This document shows positions 25,175 through 35,191 of a stretch of 64,000 nt of DNA, piece after piece; the first letter of the stretch is position 1, and each line of letters starts with the position of its first letter. Both the position numbers and the translations under genes were made by a program. The notes under the pieces were generated by a model. The model ran no database searches, was not told the DNA's origin, and saw nothing but the letters and a program-made list of their open reading frames with translations. This DNA comes from Desulfobacteraceae bacterium (lineage in GTDB: Bacteria; Desulfobacterota; Desulfobacteria; Desulfobacterales; JAABSP01), in contig JAABSP010000003.1 of assembly GCA_011390345.1 (NCBI GenBank), positions 1 to 64,000 of the forward strand. Reading direction: 5' to 3'.

Positions 25175-28100
25175 GTGGTGCAATCCAAGGCGCTCGAGGT
25201 CAACCTGGCCACCTACCGGTTCGAGGTTTCCATCGATGAGAAATATATGGTCATCCAAGATGTGATGTCCCGTTACTACGGGATCATGGAGGGCGTCAAC
25301 ATCTTTTTGAAGGAACTCTCCCATCCTCACCGGAATCTGCCCTTCATCGTCCGGGAGGCCAGGAGTTATTCACTGAACTATTTTCATCTGATCCAGGCTC
25401 ATGAGCAGGGGACTGAAGCGGCCCTGCGGTTTGTGGAGATCTATCTGGATGCGATCGGGGAGGCCGGGGATGAGGGAACCCGAACCGATGCGGCCGACAA
25501 TCTTCTCTTCTTTCTGCAGAAGATCATCAAGGAGTCGGGAAAGGCTTTCAGGCAATTCGCTCCGGTTCTGCAAAGGGCCTTTGAAAAGATCATGCTCCTC
25601 GATCCTGATGATTTTTTTCTCTTTGTCAAAAGCTACTATCCGCTGGATCGGCTGGCCGAACTGATGGTGAAGACCATTGAAGATCAGACTGTAGATCAGA
25701 TTCCAGATCAGGGGGAAGCCGTAGCCGATCTTCTGTCGGCTCTCAATCGTCTTTTGGGGATCTACTACGGCCAAACCTACGGCTACTGGCTCAGTGCCTC
25801 GGACCCGGGGGAATGGTTCAAGGGGGAGGCCGGAAAGGATGTATCCCCCGATATCCTGGCGCCTATCTTCAAGGAGGTCTCCCATTCTCGGATACTTGAG
25901 CTGCAGAACCGCCTGAAGGAACTCTTTGATTCCGAAGCAGAAGAGGGGATCGCACTGACGCGGGCTCTTCTGGAGCTTTCAGGCTACAACGACATCGCCG
26001 GGGCCTATCAGGAAATCCCTCGCCGGCTTTTCGAGACCGGAAAGGAGAAGAGCCGGGGCAATCTCTGGAAGGTGATCTTTCTGCTGCACATCATGAACCT
26101 CGGAGGGCTCTCAGTGATCCATGAGGATGCGCTGCGGGAGATCAACCGGACCCTCACCTGGCTCATCAGCAATGAAAAGAACCTCAACCTGGAAAAGCTC
26201 ATCGAAAAGACCTTCTCCATCCTGAAGGCCCGCATCGTCCTCTATCCGGCCACGGTTTTAAACTGCGTGCTCAACATGGGTAAGGGTATCTACCGGACCG
26301 ATGACAGCGAGATGATCAATTTCTTCATCGACTCGGTCATCGATCTCGGATTCCGACGGCCCATGATCCGGGGGGTGGGCAACGACTGGCAGATCCAGGT
26401 CAATCCCGCGCATATCCTCAACATCCGCACCTGGATGGAGCTGATCGGCTTCAACCCCATCTACTCCTCACGGCTGCTCTCCGCGCTCATCATCAATCTG
26501 AGCCTGGGCGGGGTTTTCATCAAGGATACGGATCTCTTTCCCAGAGACATCACCCGGCTGCTGAATGCACGGATCGAGCCGGTCTACAACCTGGCCAAGC
26601 AACTCTTGAAGGTCTTTCCGGTCTACTTCAACGACATCGGCGCGGAGGGGGATCTGCGGGACATCTCCACAAAGCTCGACGAGATCACCCACCGGAAGGA
26701 CAAGCTGATCCATTTTCTGCGAAAGCAGATCCATGTGGAGAGCAGCAATCGGATCGTCGGATTTATGGAGGCCATCTTCTGCTTCTGGGCCGCGCGGGAG
26801 CGTGGAGTGCTGGAACCCTTTCTGCCCCCGAGCATTTACGAAGAGATCGAATCTCAAGGCATCTATACGGACGGGCTCCATGCAGCGGCCGTTTTTCTGG
26901 AAGCGGAGGGGGTGGATTTCCCCGGGGGGCTGTTGATCCGCAGTCAGGAGGCGCTCAATCAGCTTCTGCAGAAAGCCGGGGAGATCAGGGGTATACCCGA
27001 ATCGGAGATAGAGCGGTTCCGGCTGGCCATCGCCCTTTACAAACTGATCCGTCAGAAATATGAGCCGGCCCTCTTTGGTGCGGATGAGGAGCTTGACCAC
27101 TACCTGAACGGACTTCGATGCGAGGCCTTTCCGGACCTTAACCGGCTCCGGAGGGCCTTCCGGGAAAAGGATCTCAAAAGCCGCCTCTTTCAGCTCCTCG
27201 ACTATCTGGAGGACCTGAAGAGCATCGTCATCTCCCCCCAGACCTACGAGATCCGGGAGGACATCTACAAAAAACGACACTTCGCCATCGACATCCCCTC
27301 CATGTACGGCAGCTACCATGAGACCAAATTCGACGCGATGGGACTCACCTTCCGCCTCGAATCCCTGGTCAATGTGCTGCTGGAGCAGCTCATCGAGAAC
27401 ATCGATCTGACCCTGGTCACCAAGGCGACCTTCTATCAGATCTACGACAAGCTCATCCTCTTTGACAAGGCGTTGAAGGTGGATGGCATCGTGGCATCGG
27501 AGTTCGAAAGCCAGATCGACCTGCTGGCCCACTCCCTGGAGGTGCGGGGCTTCACCTTCACCCAGTATCTCGATATCTTCAAGGGGCTGGTCAGAGCCGT
27601 CAAGAACATCATCAGCGACTTTTTCAACAATATCCACGAGGAGAATCTGGTCAGGATCCTATCGGCCATCCCCGAAGCGGAGATCCAATCCAAATACCTC
27701 TCTCCGGAGCTGGCCGATGATCCGGAAAAGGCCGGCCACGGGGTGTCGGAGATCTTTCTGCGGGAGAAGCTCGCGCACTCCCTGGGGCTTCAGCAGTTGG
27801 ACCGGTTTCTCAGCCGGATTCTGCACACCCTCTTCCAACAGTCCCACAAACTTGCCTCGGACCGGCTGAAACTGCTGCTCAACTACGACCCCCAGCGGGC
27901 CATGATGTCGATTGTCCAGCCCAGCTCCCGGGCCGCGGGCATCATCTATCTAGGCAGCAAGGGCTTCAATCTGGTCAAACTGCGAAATTTCGGCTTCAGC
28001 GTCCCTCCGGGCTTCATCATCACCACCGAAGCCTTCCGGTGCCGGTCCATCATCGAGACCTATCCGCCGGCCCGACTCAACCTCCGGGAACAGCTTTCAG

Positions 28101-29416
28101 AGCATATCTCCCTGATGGAAATGGTGACCGGGAAGCAATTCGGAGACCCGAAAAATCCCCTCCTCTTTTCGGTCCGTAGCGGCTCCTCCATCTCCCAGCC
28201 CGGGATGATGGATACCTTTTTAAACGTAGGCATCAATGAGGAGATCACCCAGGGGCTTGCAGAACAATCGGAGAATTCCTGGTTTGCATGGGACAGCTAC
28301 CGCCGCTTTCTCCAATCCTACGGCATGGCTCATGGCCTGGCCCGGGACCAGTTCGACTCGATCATCCGCACCTTCAAGGAACTTTGGGACATCCCCTTGA
28401 AAAAGGAGTTTCCCGGAGAGATGATGCGCTCCATCGCGCTCGACTACAAGCGGCTGATCGAAGAGACCGGCATCGAGATCGTCTCGAACCCCTTTGAGCA
28501 ACTGCTCACAGTCATCTGGATGGTCTTTGACTCGTGGAATTCCTCAAAGGCCAAGACCTACCGCCGGATCATGGGGATCTCGGACGACTGGGGCACGGCC
28601 GTGACCATCCAGTCCATGGTCTTTGGCAACCGCTCCCGCCAGTCCGGAACCGGGGTCTTCTTCACCCACAATCCCCGCTGGCCCGGCGACGACACTGTCC
28701 GGCTATGGGGGGATTTCTCCTTGGAGAATCAGGGGGAGGACGTGGTCTCGGGGCTTGTCCATACCCTGCCCATCTCCATCAGCCAGCAGAATATCGAGAT
28801 GCGGGATACCGACACCACGCTGGAGACCCACTTCCCCGAGATCTACAAGACATTGAAGGAGTGGGCCGAGGATCTCATCTACAAGAAGCGGTGGAGCCCC
28901 CAGGAGATGGAGTTCACCTTTGAAAGCCCGGACCCGGAGCATCTCTTTCTCCTCCAGACCCGGGACATGGCGATCCGGGAGCGTAAAAAGGTGGCGATCT
29001 TCCGAAGCGAGGAGCTGGCAGAACAGAAGGTGCTGGGAACCGGCATCGGCGTGAGCGGCGGCGCGATGAGCGGCCGGGTCGTCTTCACCCTCGAGGAGAT
29101 CGACGGATGGCGACGGGAGGAAGCTGACACGTCGCTGATTCTGTTCCGGGCCGATACGGTTCCGGACGACATCCGGGAGATCAACGCGGCCGACGGGGTG
29201 CTCACGGCCCGGGGCGGGCTCACCTCCCATGCGGCTGTGGTGGCCCATCGACTGGGAAAGACCTGCATTGTGGGCTGCGGCGGCTTTGTCTGCAAGGAGA
29301 GCGAAAAGATCGGTATCTTCGACGGAGTGACACTCCGTTCCGGAGACTTTATCAGCATCGACGGCCAGGAAGGTACGGTCTATCAGGGCCGGATGACCAT
29401 CGATGCAAATCCATAG
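25175..29416 (+). CDS. Large PEP/pyruvate-binding-domain protein with phosphohistidine domain and unknown 870-residue N-terminal region
   Basis: A 1413-residue cytosolic protein. I start it at GTG 25175 because AAAGGAG lies 6 nt before it; an in-frame ATG at 25148 lacks one. Residues ~1-870 are helical and match no domain I know. From ~915 comes an ATP-grasp region of the pyruvate,phosphate dikinase/PEP synthase type (LGSKGFNLVKLRNFGFSVPPGFIITTEAF, written here in part; then FSVRSGSSISQPGMMDTFL). Residues ~1310-1400 hold the swivelling phosphohistidine domain TARGGLTSHAAVVAHRLGKT with the acceptor His in TSHAA. The PEP/pyruvate-binding TIM barrel of true dikinases is missing, so it should phosphorylate something other than pyruvate, or act with a separate partner, as do rifampin phosphotransferase and glucan, water dikinases. 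A GAPDH gene follows 33 bp later. Confidence 0.85.
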   Translation: MVQSKALEVNLATYRFEVSIDEKYMVIQDVMSRYYGIMEGVNIFLKELSHPHRNLPFIVREARSYSLNYFHLIQAHEQGTEAALRFVEIYLDAIGEAGDEGTRTDAADNLLFFLQKIIKESGKAFRQFAPVLQRAFEKIMLLDPDDFFLFVKSYYPLDRLAELMVKTIEDQTVDQIPDQGEAVADLLSALNRLLGIYYGQTYGYWLSASDPGEWFKGEAGKDVSPDILAPIFKEVSHSRILELQNRLKELFDSEAEEGIALTRALLELSGYNDIAGAYQEIPRRLFETGKEKSRGNLWKVIFLLHIMNLGGLSVIHEDALREINRTLTWLISNEKNLNLEKLIEKTFSILKARIVLYPATVLNCVLNMGKGIYRTDDSEMINFFIDSVIDLGFRRPMIRGVGNDWQIQVNPAHILNIRTWMELIGFNPIYSSRLLSALIINLSLGGVFIKDTDLFPRDITRLLNARIEPVYNLAKQLLKVFPVYFNDIGAEGDLRDISTKLDEITHRKDKLIHFLRKQIHVESSNRIVGFMEAIFCFWAARERGVLEPFLPPSIYEEIESQGIYTDGLHAAAVFLEAEGVDFPGGLLIRSQEALNQLLQKAGEIRGIPESEIERFRLAIALYKLIRQKYEPALFGADEELDHYLNGLRCEAFPDLNRLRRAFREKDLKSRLFQLLDYLEDLKSIVISPQTYEIREDIYKKRHFAIDIPSMYGSYHETKFDAMGLTFRLESLVNVLLEQLIENIDLTLVTKATFYQIYDKLILFDKALKVDGIVASEFESQIDLLAHSLEVRGFTFTQYLDIFKGLVRAVKNIISDFFNNIHEENLVRILSAIPEAEIQSKYLSPELADDPEKAGHGVSEIFLREKLAHSLGLQQLDRFLSRILHTLFQQSHKLASDRLKLLLNYDPQRAMMSIVQPSSRAAGIIYLGSKGFNLVKLRNFGFSVPPGFIITTEAFRCRSIIETYPPARLNLREQLSEHISLMEMVTGKQFGDPKNPLLFSVRSGSSISQPGMMDTFLNVGINEEITQGLAEQSENSWFAWDSYRRFLQSYGMAHGLARDQFDSIIRTFKELWDIPLKKEFPGEMMRSIALDYKRLIEETGIEIVSNPFEQLLTVIWMVFDSWNSSKAKTYRRIMGISDDWGTAVTIQSMVFGNRSRQSGTGVFFTHNPRWPGDDTVRLWGDFSLENQGEDVVSGLVHTLPISISQQNIEMRDTDTTLETHFPEIYKTLKEWAEDLIYKKRWSPQEMEFTFESPDPEHLFLLQTRDMAIRERKKVAIFRSEELAEQKVLGTGIGVSGGAMSGRVVFTLEEIDGWRREEADTSLILFRADTVPDDIREINAADGVLTARGGLTSHAAVVAHRLGKTCIVGCGGFVCKESEKIGIFDGVTLRSGDFISIDGQEGTVYQGRMTIDANP

Positions 29417-29449
29417 CATTATCCGACCGCCAAGGAAAGGAGAGGATCA

Positions 29450-30706
29450 ATGGTAAAACGTCAGGCAGGGGCTGTGAAACTGGGCATCAACGGACTGGGC
29501 CGCATCGGAAAGCTGACGGTATGGCACCATGTGGCGCGAAAGCACTTTGATGAGCTGGTGGTCAACATCGGCCGGGATGTGGGCACTTCTCTGGCCGATG
29601 TTGCCCATTATCTGGAGCGGGACTCCACCTACGGTCTCCTGCGGGGCTATCTCTACGGCCATGACTCGGAGCCGGTCATCCGGAAGGTGGATGAGACGGC
29701 CGGGATCATCGACATCGAGGGCATTACCGTGCGGATTCTCCGGAAGGAGCGGAATCCGGCCCAGATCCGCTGGCGGGAGCACGAGGTGCGCCTGGTGGTC
29801 GACACCACCGGACAGTTTCTGGACCCGACCGCGCCCGAAGAGAGCGCCAATGGTTCGGTGAGGGGCCACATCGAGGCCGGCGCGGAAAAGGTGATCACCT
29901 CGGCCCCCTTCAAGATCAAGGACAAGGGAAAGCCCATGCCCGAGGATGCGGTGACCACGGTGATGGGGATCAACGACATCTTCTACGATCCCCGGCAGCA
30001 CCGGATCATCTCCAATGCCTCCTGCACCACCACCTGTCTTGCCCACATGATGAAGCCGATGATGAATGTCTTCGGCCCCAAAAAGATCCTGTCGGCCTCC
30101 ATGGCCACGGTCCATGCCTCCACGGGCTCCCAGCAGGTGTTGGACCGCCTCCCCAAGAGCGGCGCGGGGGATCTGCGGAAGAACCGGAGCGTGATGAACA
30201 ACATCATCCTCACCAGCACGGGCGCGGCCAATGCCCTGCGGCTGGTGATGCCGGAGATGGAGGAGATCGGCTTTATCGCGGAGTCGGTGCGGATTCCCAA
30301 CTCGACCGGTTCATTGATCATCCTGGTGCTCAACCTTCAGGAGGATCTGGCTGGTGAGGATATCCGGCGGGAGACCATCAACCAGATCTATCGAGAGGCC
30401 GCAGAGAATGATCCGAACCGGTATCTCCACTTCACCGAAAAGCAGAACGTCTCCTGCGATATCATCGGCCTGCCCAAAGCCGCGGCCATCATCGAGGGCC
30501 ACGAGACCCACACCCGCACCGGCGAGGCCCGGATCAACCTGGAGAACGTCCCGGGGCTGGACAAGTCGGTCGTGGCCAATCTAAAAGACCCGGTGGTGCG
30601 CATCCCCATCACCCAGGCCGTGATCTACGGCTGGTACGACAATGAGATGGGCAGCTACGTCAACATCTTAGGGGATCGGACCGTCTCGATTGCCGAGAAT
30701 ATGTAG
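29450..30706 (+). CDS. gap: Glyceraldehyde-3-phosphate dehydrogenase, long form
   Basis: A 418-residue GAPDH that oxidises glyceraldehyde 3-phosphate with NAD(P) and phosphate. Seen: LGINGLGRIGKLTVW for the dinucleotide fold, catalytic Cys192 in ISNASCTTTCLAH, TVHASTGSQQVLD in place of the usual T-V-H-(A/S)-x-T-x-x-Q, and GWYDNEMGSYVN at the C-terminus. It is ~85 residues longer than standard GapA, with insertions after residue ~90 and between ~320 and 370. It follows the PEP/pyruvate-domain gene and probably shares its transcript, pointing to a link in lower glycolysis/gluconeogenesis. Its last 52 bp overlap the 3' end of the convergent rsmA. Confidence 0.9.
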   Translation: MVKRQAGAVKLGINGLGRIGKLTVWHHVARKHFDELVVNIGRDVGTSLADVAHYLERDSTYGLLRGYLYGHDSEPVIRKVDETAGIIDIEGITVRILRKERNPAQIRWREHEVRLVVDTTGQFLDPTAPEESANGSVRGHIEAGAEKVITSAPFKIKDKGKPMPEDAVTTVMGINDIFYDPRQHRIISNASCTTTCLAHMMKPMMNVFGPKKILSASMATVHASTGSQQVLDRLPKSGAGDLRKNRSVMNNIILTSTGAANALRLVMPEMEEIGFIAESVRIPNSTGSLIILVLNLQEDLAGEDIRRETINQIYREAAENDPNRYLHFTEKQNVSCDIIGLPKAAAIIEGHETHTRTGEARINLENVPGLDKSVVANLKDPVVRIPITQAVIYGWYDNEMGSYVNILGDRTVSIAENM

Positions 30707-31530
30707 TTGCTCAGGCGGACGAATTCTTCTACAGAGAGGGTTTCGGCCCGCCGCATCGGGTCGATGTCCGTCTCCTGAAGGGCTGCGCTTGCCGACGAGG
30801 CATCGAGCCGGAGTTCGCCCCCGGCAAGCGCATTCCGCAGGGTCTTTCGACGCTTGCCGAAAGCGGCCTTGATCACCCGGAAAAGGAACTCCTCGTCGAT
30901 GGCCTTTTGGGCCGGTTCATCGACAAAAAGGACTTCGATCACCCGGGAGTCGACCTTGGGTCTGGGATAGAAGGCTCTGGCCGGAACATCGATCAGAGGC
31001 CGGATCTTTGCGCAGTAGCCGAGCATTGCCCCCAGGCGGCCGTATTCCCTGGAGCCGGGGCCGGCGGCCGCACGCTGGGCCATCTCTTTTTGAAGCATCA
31101 GCACCGCTTTGGGGACCGCTGATCTTGCCCGGACCAGGCAGACCAGCACCTGTGACGAGATATTGTAGGGAAGATTGCCCAGCACCGTCAGCTTTCCCCC
31201 GGCCTCCTGCGCCAGCGCGGTGATGTCGGTTTTGAGAATATCCCCGTGGCGGATCTCCACATTTTCCAGCCGATGGAGCTTCAGTTCCGTCTCCAGCAGT
31301 TCCAGCAACTGCCGGTCCAGATCCAGGGCATAGAGCTTCTGAGCGTTTCGGGCTGCTGGAACCGTGATGGCTCCCAGCCCGGAACCGATCTCCAGCACCC
31401 TGTCTTCAGCGCGGATGCGGGCCTTTTGAACAATGGCATCAGCCATTGACGTATCCACGAGAAAATTCTGCCCCAAACTTTTTTTCGGGTGAAGGTTCCA
31501 TGCGTTGAGAAGGGCTTTTGGTGATGTCAT
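30655..31530 (-). CDS. rsmA: 16S rRNA (adenine1518/1519-N6)-dimethyltransferase
   Basis: A 291-residue KsgA/Dim1 enzyme that dimethylates two adjacent adenosines in helix 45 of 16S rRNA late in small-subunit assembly. Seen: PKKSLGQNFLVDTSMADAIV, the SAM-binding VLEIGSGLGAITVPAA, and the catalytic NLPYNISSQVLVCL. The C-terminal helical domain is complete. Its stop lies inside the last codons of the convergent GAPDH gene, giving a 52-bp tail-to-tail overlap that would make antisense transcript ends. Confidence 0.95.
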   Translation of the reverse strand: MTSPKALLNAWNLHPKKSLGQNFLVDTSMADAIVQKARIRAEDRVLEIGSGLGAITVPAARNAQKLYALDLDRQLLELLETELKLHRLENVEIRHGDILKTDITALAQEAGGKLTVLGNLPYNISSQVLVCLVRARSAVPKAVLMLQKEMAQRAAAGPGSREYGRLGAMLGYCAKIRPLIDVPARAFYPRPKVDSRVIEVLFVDEPAQKAIDEEFLFRVIKAAFGKRRKTLRNALAGGELRLDASSASAALQETDIDPMRRAETLSVEEFVRLSNYIFSAIETVRSPKMLT

Positions 31531-31687
31531 CGTCTCTTTTTCCTTCTATTCCTATGGGAAAATAATAAGATGGGGTGATCCACTGCTGCTCATTGTTTTT
31601 TCTGTTCATTTTCCCTTGAAGTCCAATTTAGTATGCTTATATTACTTAGGCTAAACTATTACTCTATCATTATCCAGGAGGATAACA

Positions 31688-32050
31688 ATGGCAAGAAAAA
31701 AGAAAAAGTCCATCAGCTTTGATGCGATGGTGAAATTTTTTATGCAGAACTACAATATTCCGACCAAAGATGACTTTGAGCGGCTCAGCAGCCGGCTCGA
31801 TCATATCGAGCAGTTGATCTTGAAATCGATGGAGATCAATGCCAGCAAGGGCAAAGGCAAAACCCGAACCGCGCTGACCGCTTCCGATACGGTTCTGGAG
31901 GTGATCCGGGACTTCAAGGAGGGCGTCGGATTCCGGGAGATCCAGGCCCGGACCGGTTATGAGGAGAAGAAGCTGCGCAACATCATCTTCCGTCTGAACG
32001 ATCTGGGCAAGATCCAGCGGAAGAGCCGAGGCGTCTATATCGTTCCCTGA
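31688..32050 (+). CDS. Small winged-helix-like DNA-binding protein
   Basis: A 120-residue basic protein. The N-terminal half has a Lys-rich start and a short helical stretch (FERLSSRLDHIEQLILKSM). The C-terminal half looks like a winged helix (DTVLEVIRDF, GVGFREIQARTGYEEKKLRNIIFRLNDLGKI, written in part; then KSRGVYIVP). A strong CCAGGAGGA ribosome-binding site precedes the ATG at 31688. The fold suggests a transcription regulator or nucleoid-associated protein; no sensor domain is visible, and its target cannot be read here. It stands alone between rsmA and the protease gene. Confidence 0.65.
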   Translation: MARKKKKSISFDAMVKFFMQNYNIPTKDDFERLSSRLDHIEQLILKSMEINASKGKGKTRTALTASDTVLEVIRDFKEGVGFREIQARTGYEEKKLRNIIFRLNDLGKIQRKSRGVYIVP

Positions 32051-32156
32051 TGCGGCAGATCATTCCCTCCTATAATGACCGGAGAGAGTCCACTTTCCGG
32101 TTCTTGCAATCCCTACACCGTCGAGACATAGATCATCGAGAAAGGATCACCAAAAG

Positions 32157-35138
32157 ATGAAGAGCAGCGATCAGATTCAGCCGAGGTACGCGATCGGGGA
32201 GGAGATCTTCGATTACCGCGTGGTGCGGGTCGAAGACCTTCCCCAGATCGATGCGGTTTTCTACGAATTGGAGCACGGACCCACCGGGGCCAGGCATATC
32301 CATATCGCAAGAGCCGATACGGAGAATGCGTTCAGCGTCGCGTTCAAGACGGTCCCCTCCGATTCCACGGGGGTGGCTCATATCCTCGAGCATACCGCAC
32401 TCTGCGGGTCCAAGAAGTTCCCGGTGCGGGACCCCTTCTTCTCCATGCTGAAACGGAGCCTTAGCACCTTCATGAATGCCTTCACGGCCTCGGATTGGAC
32501 CATGTATCCCTTCACGACCCAGAACCGGAAGGATTTTTACAACCTTCTCGATGTCTATCTCGACGCGGCCTTTTATCCGAGGCTCGACCGGCTCAGTTTC
32601 AAGCAGGAGGGGATTCGGATCGAGGCCGAGCCCAAAGGGGAGGAGGAGGATTTCGACCTCGTCTATAAAGGCGTGGTCTATAACGAGATGAAAGGGGCCA
32701 TGTCATCGCCGGATCAGGTGATGGGGCGGTCCCTTTTAAAAGCGCTGTATCCGCATACGACTTACGGCAACAATTCGGGCGGGAGCCCTGAGGAGATCCC
32801 GACGCTGACCCATGAAAAGCTCCTGACCTTTCACCGGCACCACTACCACCCGAGCAACGCATTTTTCTATACCTACGGAGACATTCCACTGAAGGATCAT
32901 CTCCAATTCATCGGAGAGAAGATTCTGAAGCACTTTGACCGGATCGATCCGGGAACCGATGTCCCGCCGCAGCCGAGGTTTTCCGAGCCCAGGACCGTGA
33001 CCGAACATTATCCGCTGGACAAGAGCGAAGATCCGGCCAAAAAGAGCCAGGCCTCGGTGGCCTGGCTGCTGGCCGATATCCAGGAGGGCTTTACGGTGCT
33101 TTCGCTCATCCTGCTCTCGGAGATTCTGCTGGGGAATCCCGCATCGCCCCTGCGAAAGGCCCTGATGGATTCAGAGCTGGGCAGTTCCCTGGCCGATGCC
33201 ACCGGATATGATTCCGACAACCGGGACACGATGTTTTCCGCGGGATTGAAGAATGTGGACCCAAAGGATGCCGAAGCCATCGAAAAGCTGGTGCTCGATA
33301 CCCTGAAAGGGCTGGCCCATGAGGGGATCGACCCCCGGCTGATCGAGTCGGCAATCCATCAGATAGAATTTCACCGCAAGGAAGTGACCAACAGCCCATA
33401 CCCTTATGGTTTGAAGCTCTTCCTATTTCTGGCCGGGACCTGGTTTCACCGCGGCAATCCGATTGAGGTGCTCAACATCGACGAGAACCTGAACCGGATT
33501 CGGGAGGAGATGGTCAAAGGCGGATTCTTCGAGGGTCTGATCCGGAAATACTTTCTGGAGAACAGCCACCGGGTTCTCTTCAAGCTTCTGCCGGATCAGG
33601 AGATGGCCCGGAAGGAGGAGGTGCGGGCGGTCCAGGAGCTGGAGCGGATCAAATCGGGCCTCTCCCGGGCCGAGATCGAAACGATTCAAGAAGATGCGAA
33701 GATCCTGGCCCGGATGCAGGAGAGCGAGGAGGATCTGTCGGTCCTGCCGACGCTGGAACTCTCCGACATCTCCCCTAAGATCCCCACGGTGGAGGAGACC
33801 GCGTTTCATGAGGAGTTGGGCGCGACCGTCTATGAGCAGCCCACCTCCGGGATCTTCTATTTCACCGCAGCCGCGGGCGCGGGAACGCTTTCCGCGGAAC
33901 TGCTTCCCCTGGTTCCCTTTTTCTGCTACGCCTTGACCAAAATCGGAACCCGGGGCCGGAACTGGGCTGAGATCGCCCAGGAGATTGACCAATACACCGG
34001 GGGGCTGGGGCTCTCGGGCCACTCCCGAACCGATTTTACCGAATCGGGTCTCTGCATCCCCTTTGTCACTCTTAGCGGCAAGGCGCTGATACGAAACGAG
34101 GCCAGGATGTTCGATCTTATCAGGGAGATCCTCCAGGAGCGGGATTTTACCGATATCGCCCGGTTAAAGACCCTGTTGCTGGAGTACCGTTCCGGGCTCG
34201 AATCCGGGATCGTGCGAAACGGCCATCGGCTGGCCATGTCGGCTGCATCCAGAGCCTTTTCCCCGGCGCAGGCATTGAACGAGCTGTGGAGCGGCATTCA
34301 CCAGTTGAAGAAGATCAAGGCGCTTGCCGATGAACTGGAAGAGGAGCAACTGAAGGCTCTTGGGGAAAATCTCGACAAGATCGCAGAGAAGCTTTTCCAG
34401 GCAAAGAATCTGAAGATAGCGCTCATCGGTGAGAATGAGGCCATCTCTTTGGCTCTGGCCGAGGTGCAGAAGCTGTTGGATGGCATCCCCAAGGGGCGGG
34501 CCCAGGGATTTATTCCGCCCGATATCGAGCTGGAATCCTTCCTTCCCCGGGAGGGGTGGACCACCTCCACCGCAGTCTCTTTTGTTGGAAAGACATTCAA
34601 GACCGTGCGGATGCTCCACGAGGATGCCCCGGCCCTTGCGGTGATCGCAAAGCTGCTCCGCTCCCGATATCTCCACCGGGAGATCCGGGAGAAGGGCGGT
34701 GCTTACGGAGGCTTTTCCCTCTACAACGGAGAATCCGGGGTCTTCAACTTCGGCTCCTACAGAGATCCCCATATCGCAGCCACCCTTTCGGTCTATGACC
34801 GGGCCAGTGAGTTCATTCTCTCGGGCGGATATTCGGACGAGGACATAAAGGAGTCGATTCTGCAGATCTGCTCGGACATCGACAAGCCGGACCCGCCAGG
34901 ACCTGCGGCCCGAAAATCGTTCTACCGGAATCTGATCGGGCTGTCGGACGAGGCTCGGAACCAGTACAAGCGGCGGCTGCTCAAGGTGGACCGGGATCAG
35001 GTGGTGGCGGTTGCAAAACGGTATTTCAAGGGGCTCGGAAAGGGGGAGGCTGGGGTATCGGTGATCTCTTCCGAGGAGAAGCTGAAGAAGGCAAACGAGA
35101 AGATGGCCGATGCGCCGTTGACGATTCATCAGATTTAG
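32157..35138 (+). CDS. M16C zinc metalloprotease (presequence protease/insulinase family)
   Basis: A 993-residue clam-shell peptidase that degrades short unfolded peptides inside its closed chamber. The inverted zinc motif His75-Ile-Leu-Glu78-His79 is intact (VAHILEHTALCGSKKFPVRD) and the distal Glu lies in YNEMKGAMSSPD. All four M16 repeats are present and the M16C-associated linker domain (KEEVRAVQELERIKSGL region, ~500-540) is seen. The arginine/tyrosine pair of the fourth repeat is suggested by SRYLHREIREKGGAYGGF. No signal peptide, so it acts in the cytoplasm. AAAGGA lies 11 nt before the ATG. Confidence 0.93.
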   Translation: MKSSDQIQPRYAIGEEIFDYRVVRVEDLPQIDAVFYELEHGPTGARHIHIARADTENAFSVAFKTVPSDSTGVAHILEHTALCGSKKFPVRDPFFSMLKRSLSTFMNAFTASDWTMYPFTTQNRKDFYNLLDVYLDAAFYPRLDRLSFKQEGIRIEAEPKGEEEDFDLVYKGVVYNEMKGAMSSPDQVMGRSLLKALYPHTTYGNNSGGSPEEIPTLTHEKLLTFHRHHYHPSNAFFYTYGDIPLKDHLQFIGEKILKHFDRIDPGTDVPPQPRFSEPRTVTEHYPLDKSEDPAKKSQASVAWLLADIQEGFTVLSLILLSEILLGNPASPLRKALMDSELGSSLADATGYDSDNRDTMFSAGLKNVDPKDAEAIEKLVLDTLKGLAHEGIDPRLIESAIHQIEFHRKEVTNSPYPYGLKLFLFLAGTWFHRGNPIEVLNIDENLNRIREEMVKGGFFEGLIRKYFLENSHRVLFKLLPDQEMARKEEVRAVQELERIKSGLSRAEIETIQEDAKILARMQESEEDLSVLPTLELSDISPKIPTVEETAFHEELGATVYEQPTSGIFYFTAAAGAGTLSAELLPLVPFFCYALTKIGTRGRNWAEIAQEIDQYTGGLGLSGHSRTDFTESGLCIPFVTLSGKALIRNEARMFDLIREILQERDFTDIARLKTLLLEYRSGLESGIVRNGHRLAMSAASRAFSPAQALNELWSGIHQLKKIKALADELEEEQLKALGENLDKIAEKLFQAKNLKIALIGENEAISLALAEVQKLLDGIPKGRAQGFIPPDIELESFLPREGWTTSTAVSFVGKTFKTVRMLHEDAPALAVIAKLLRSRYLHREIREKGGAYGGFSLYNGESGVFNFGSYRDPHIAATLSVYDRASEFILSGGYSDEDIKESILQICSDIDKPDPPGPAARKSFYRNLIGLSDEARNQYKRRLLKVDRDQVVAVAKRYFKGLGKGEAGVSVISSEEKLKKANEKMADAPLTIHQI

Positions 35139-35191
35139 GCCATAATGCGGCGAAGGCTTAAAACGGACACTTACATAGAGGAGGCTGTTTC

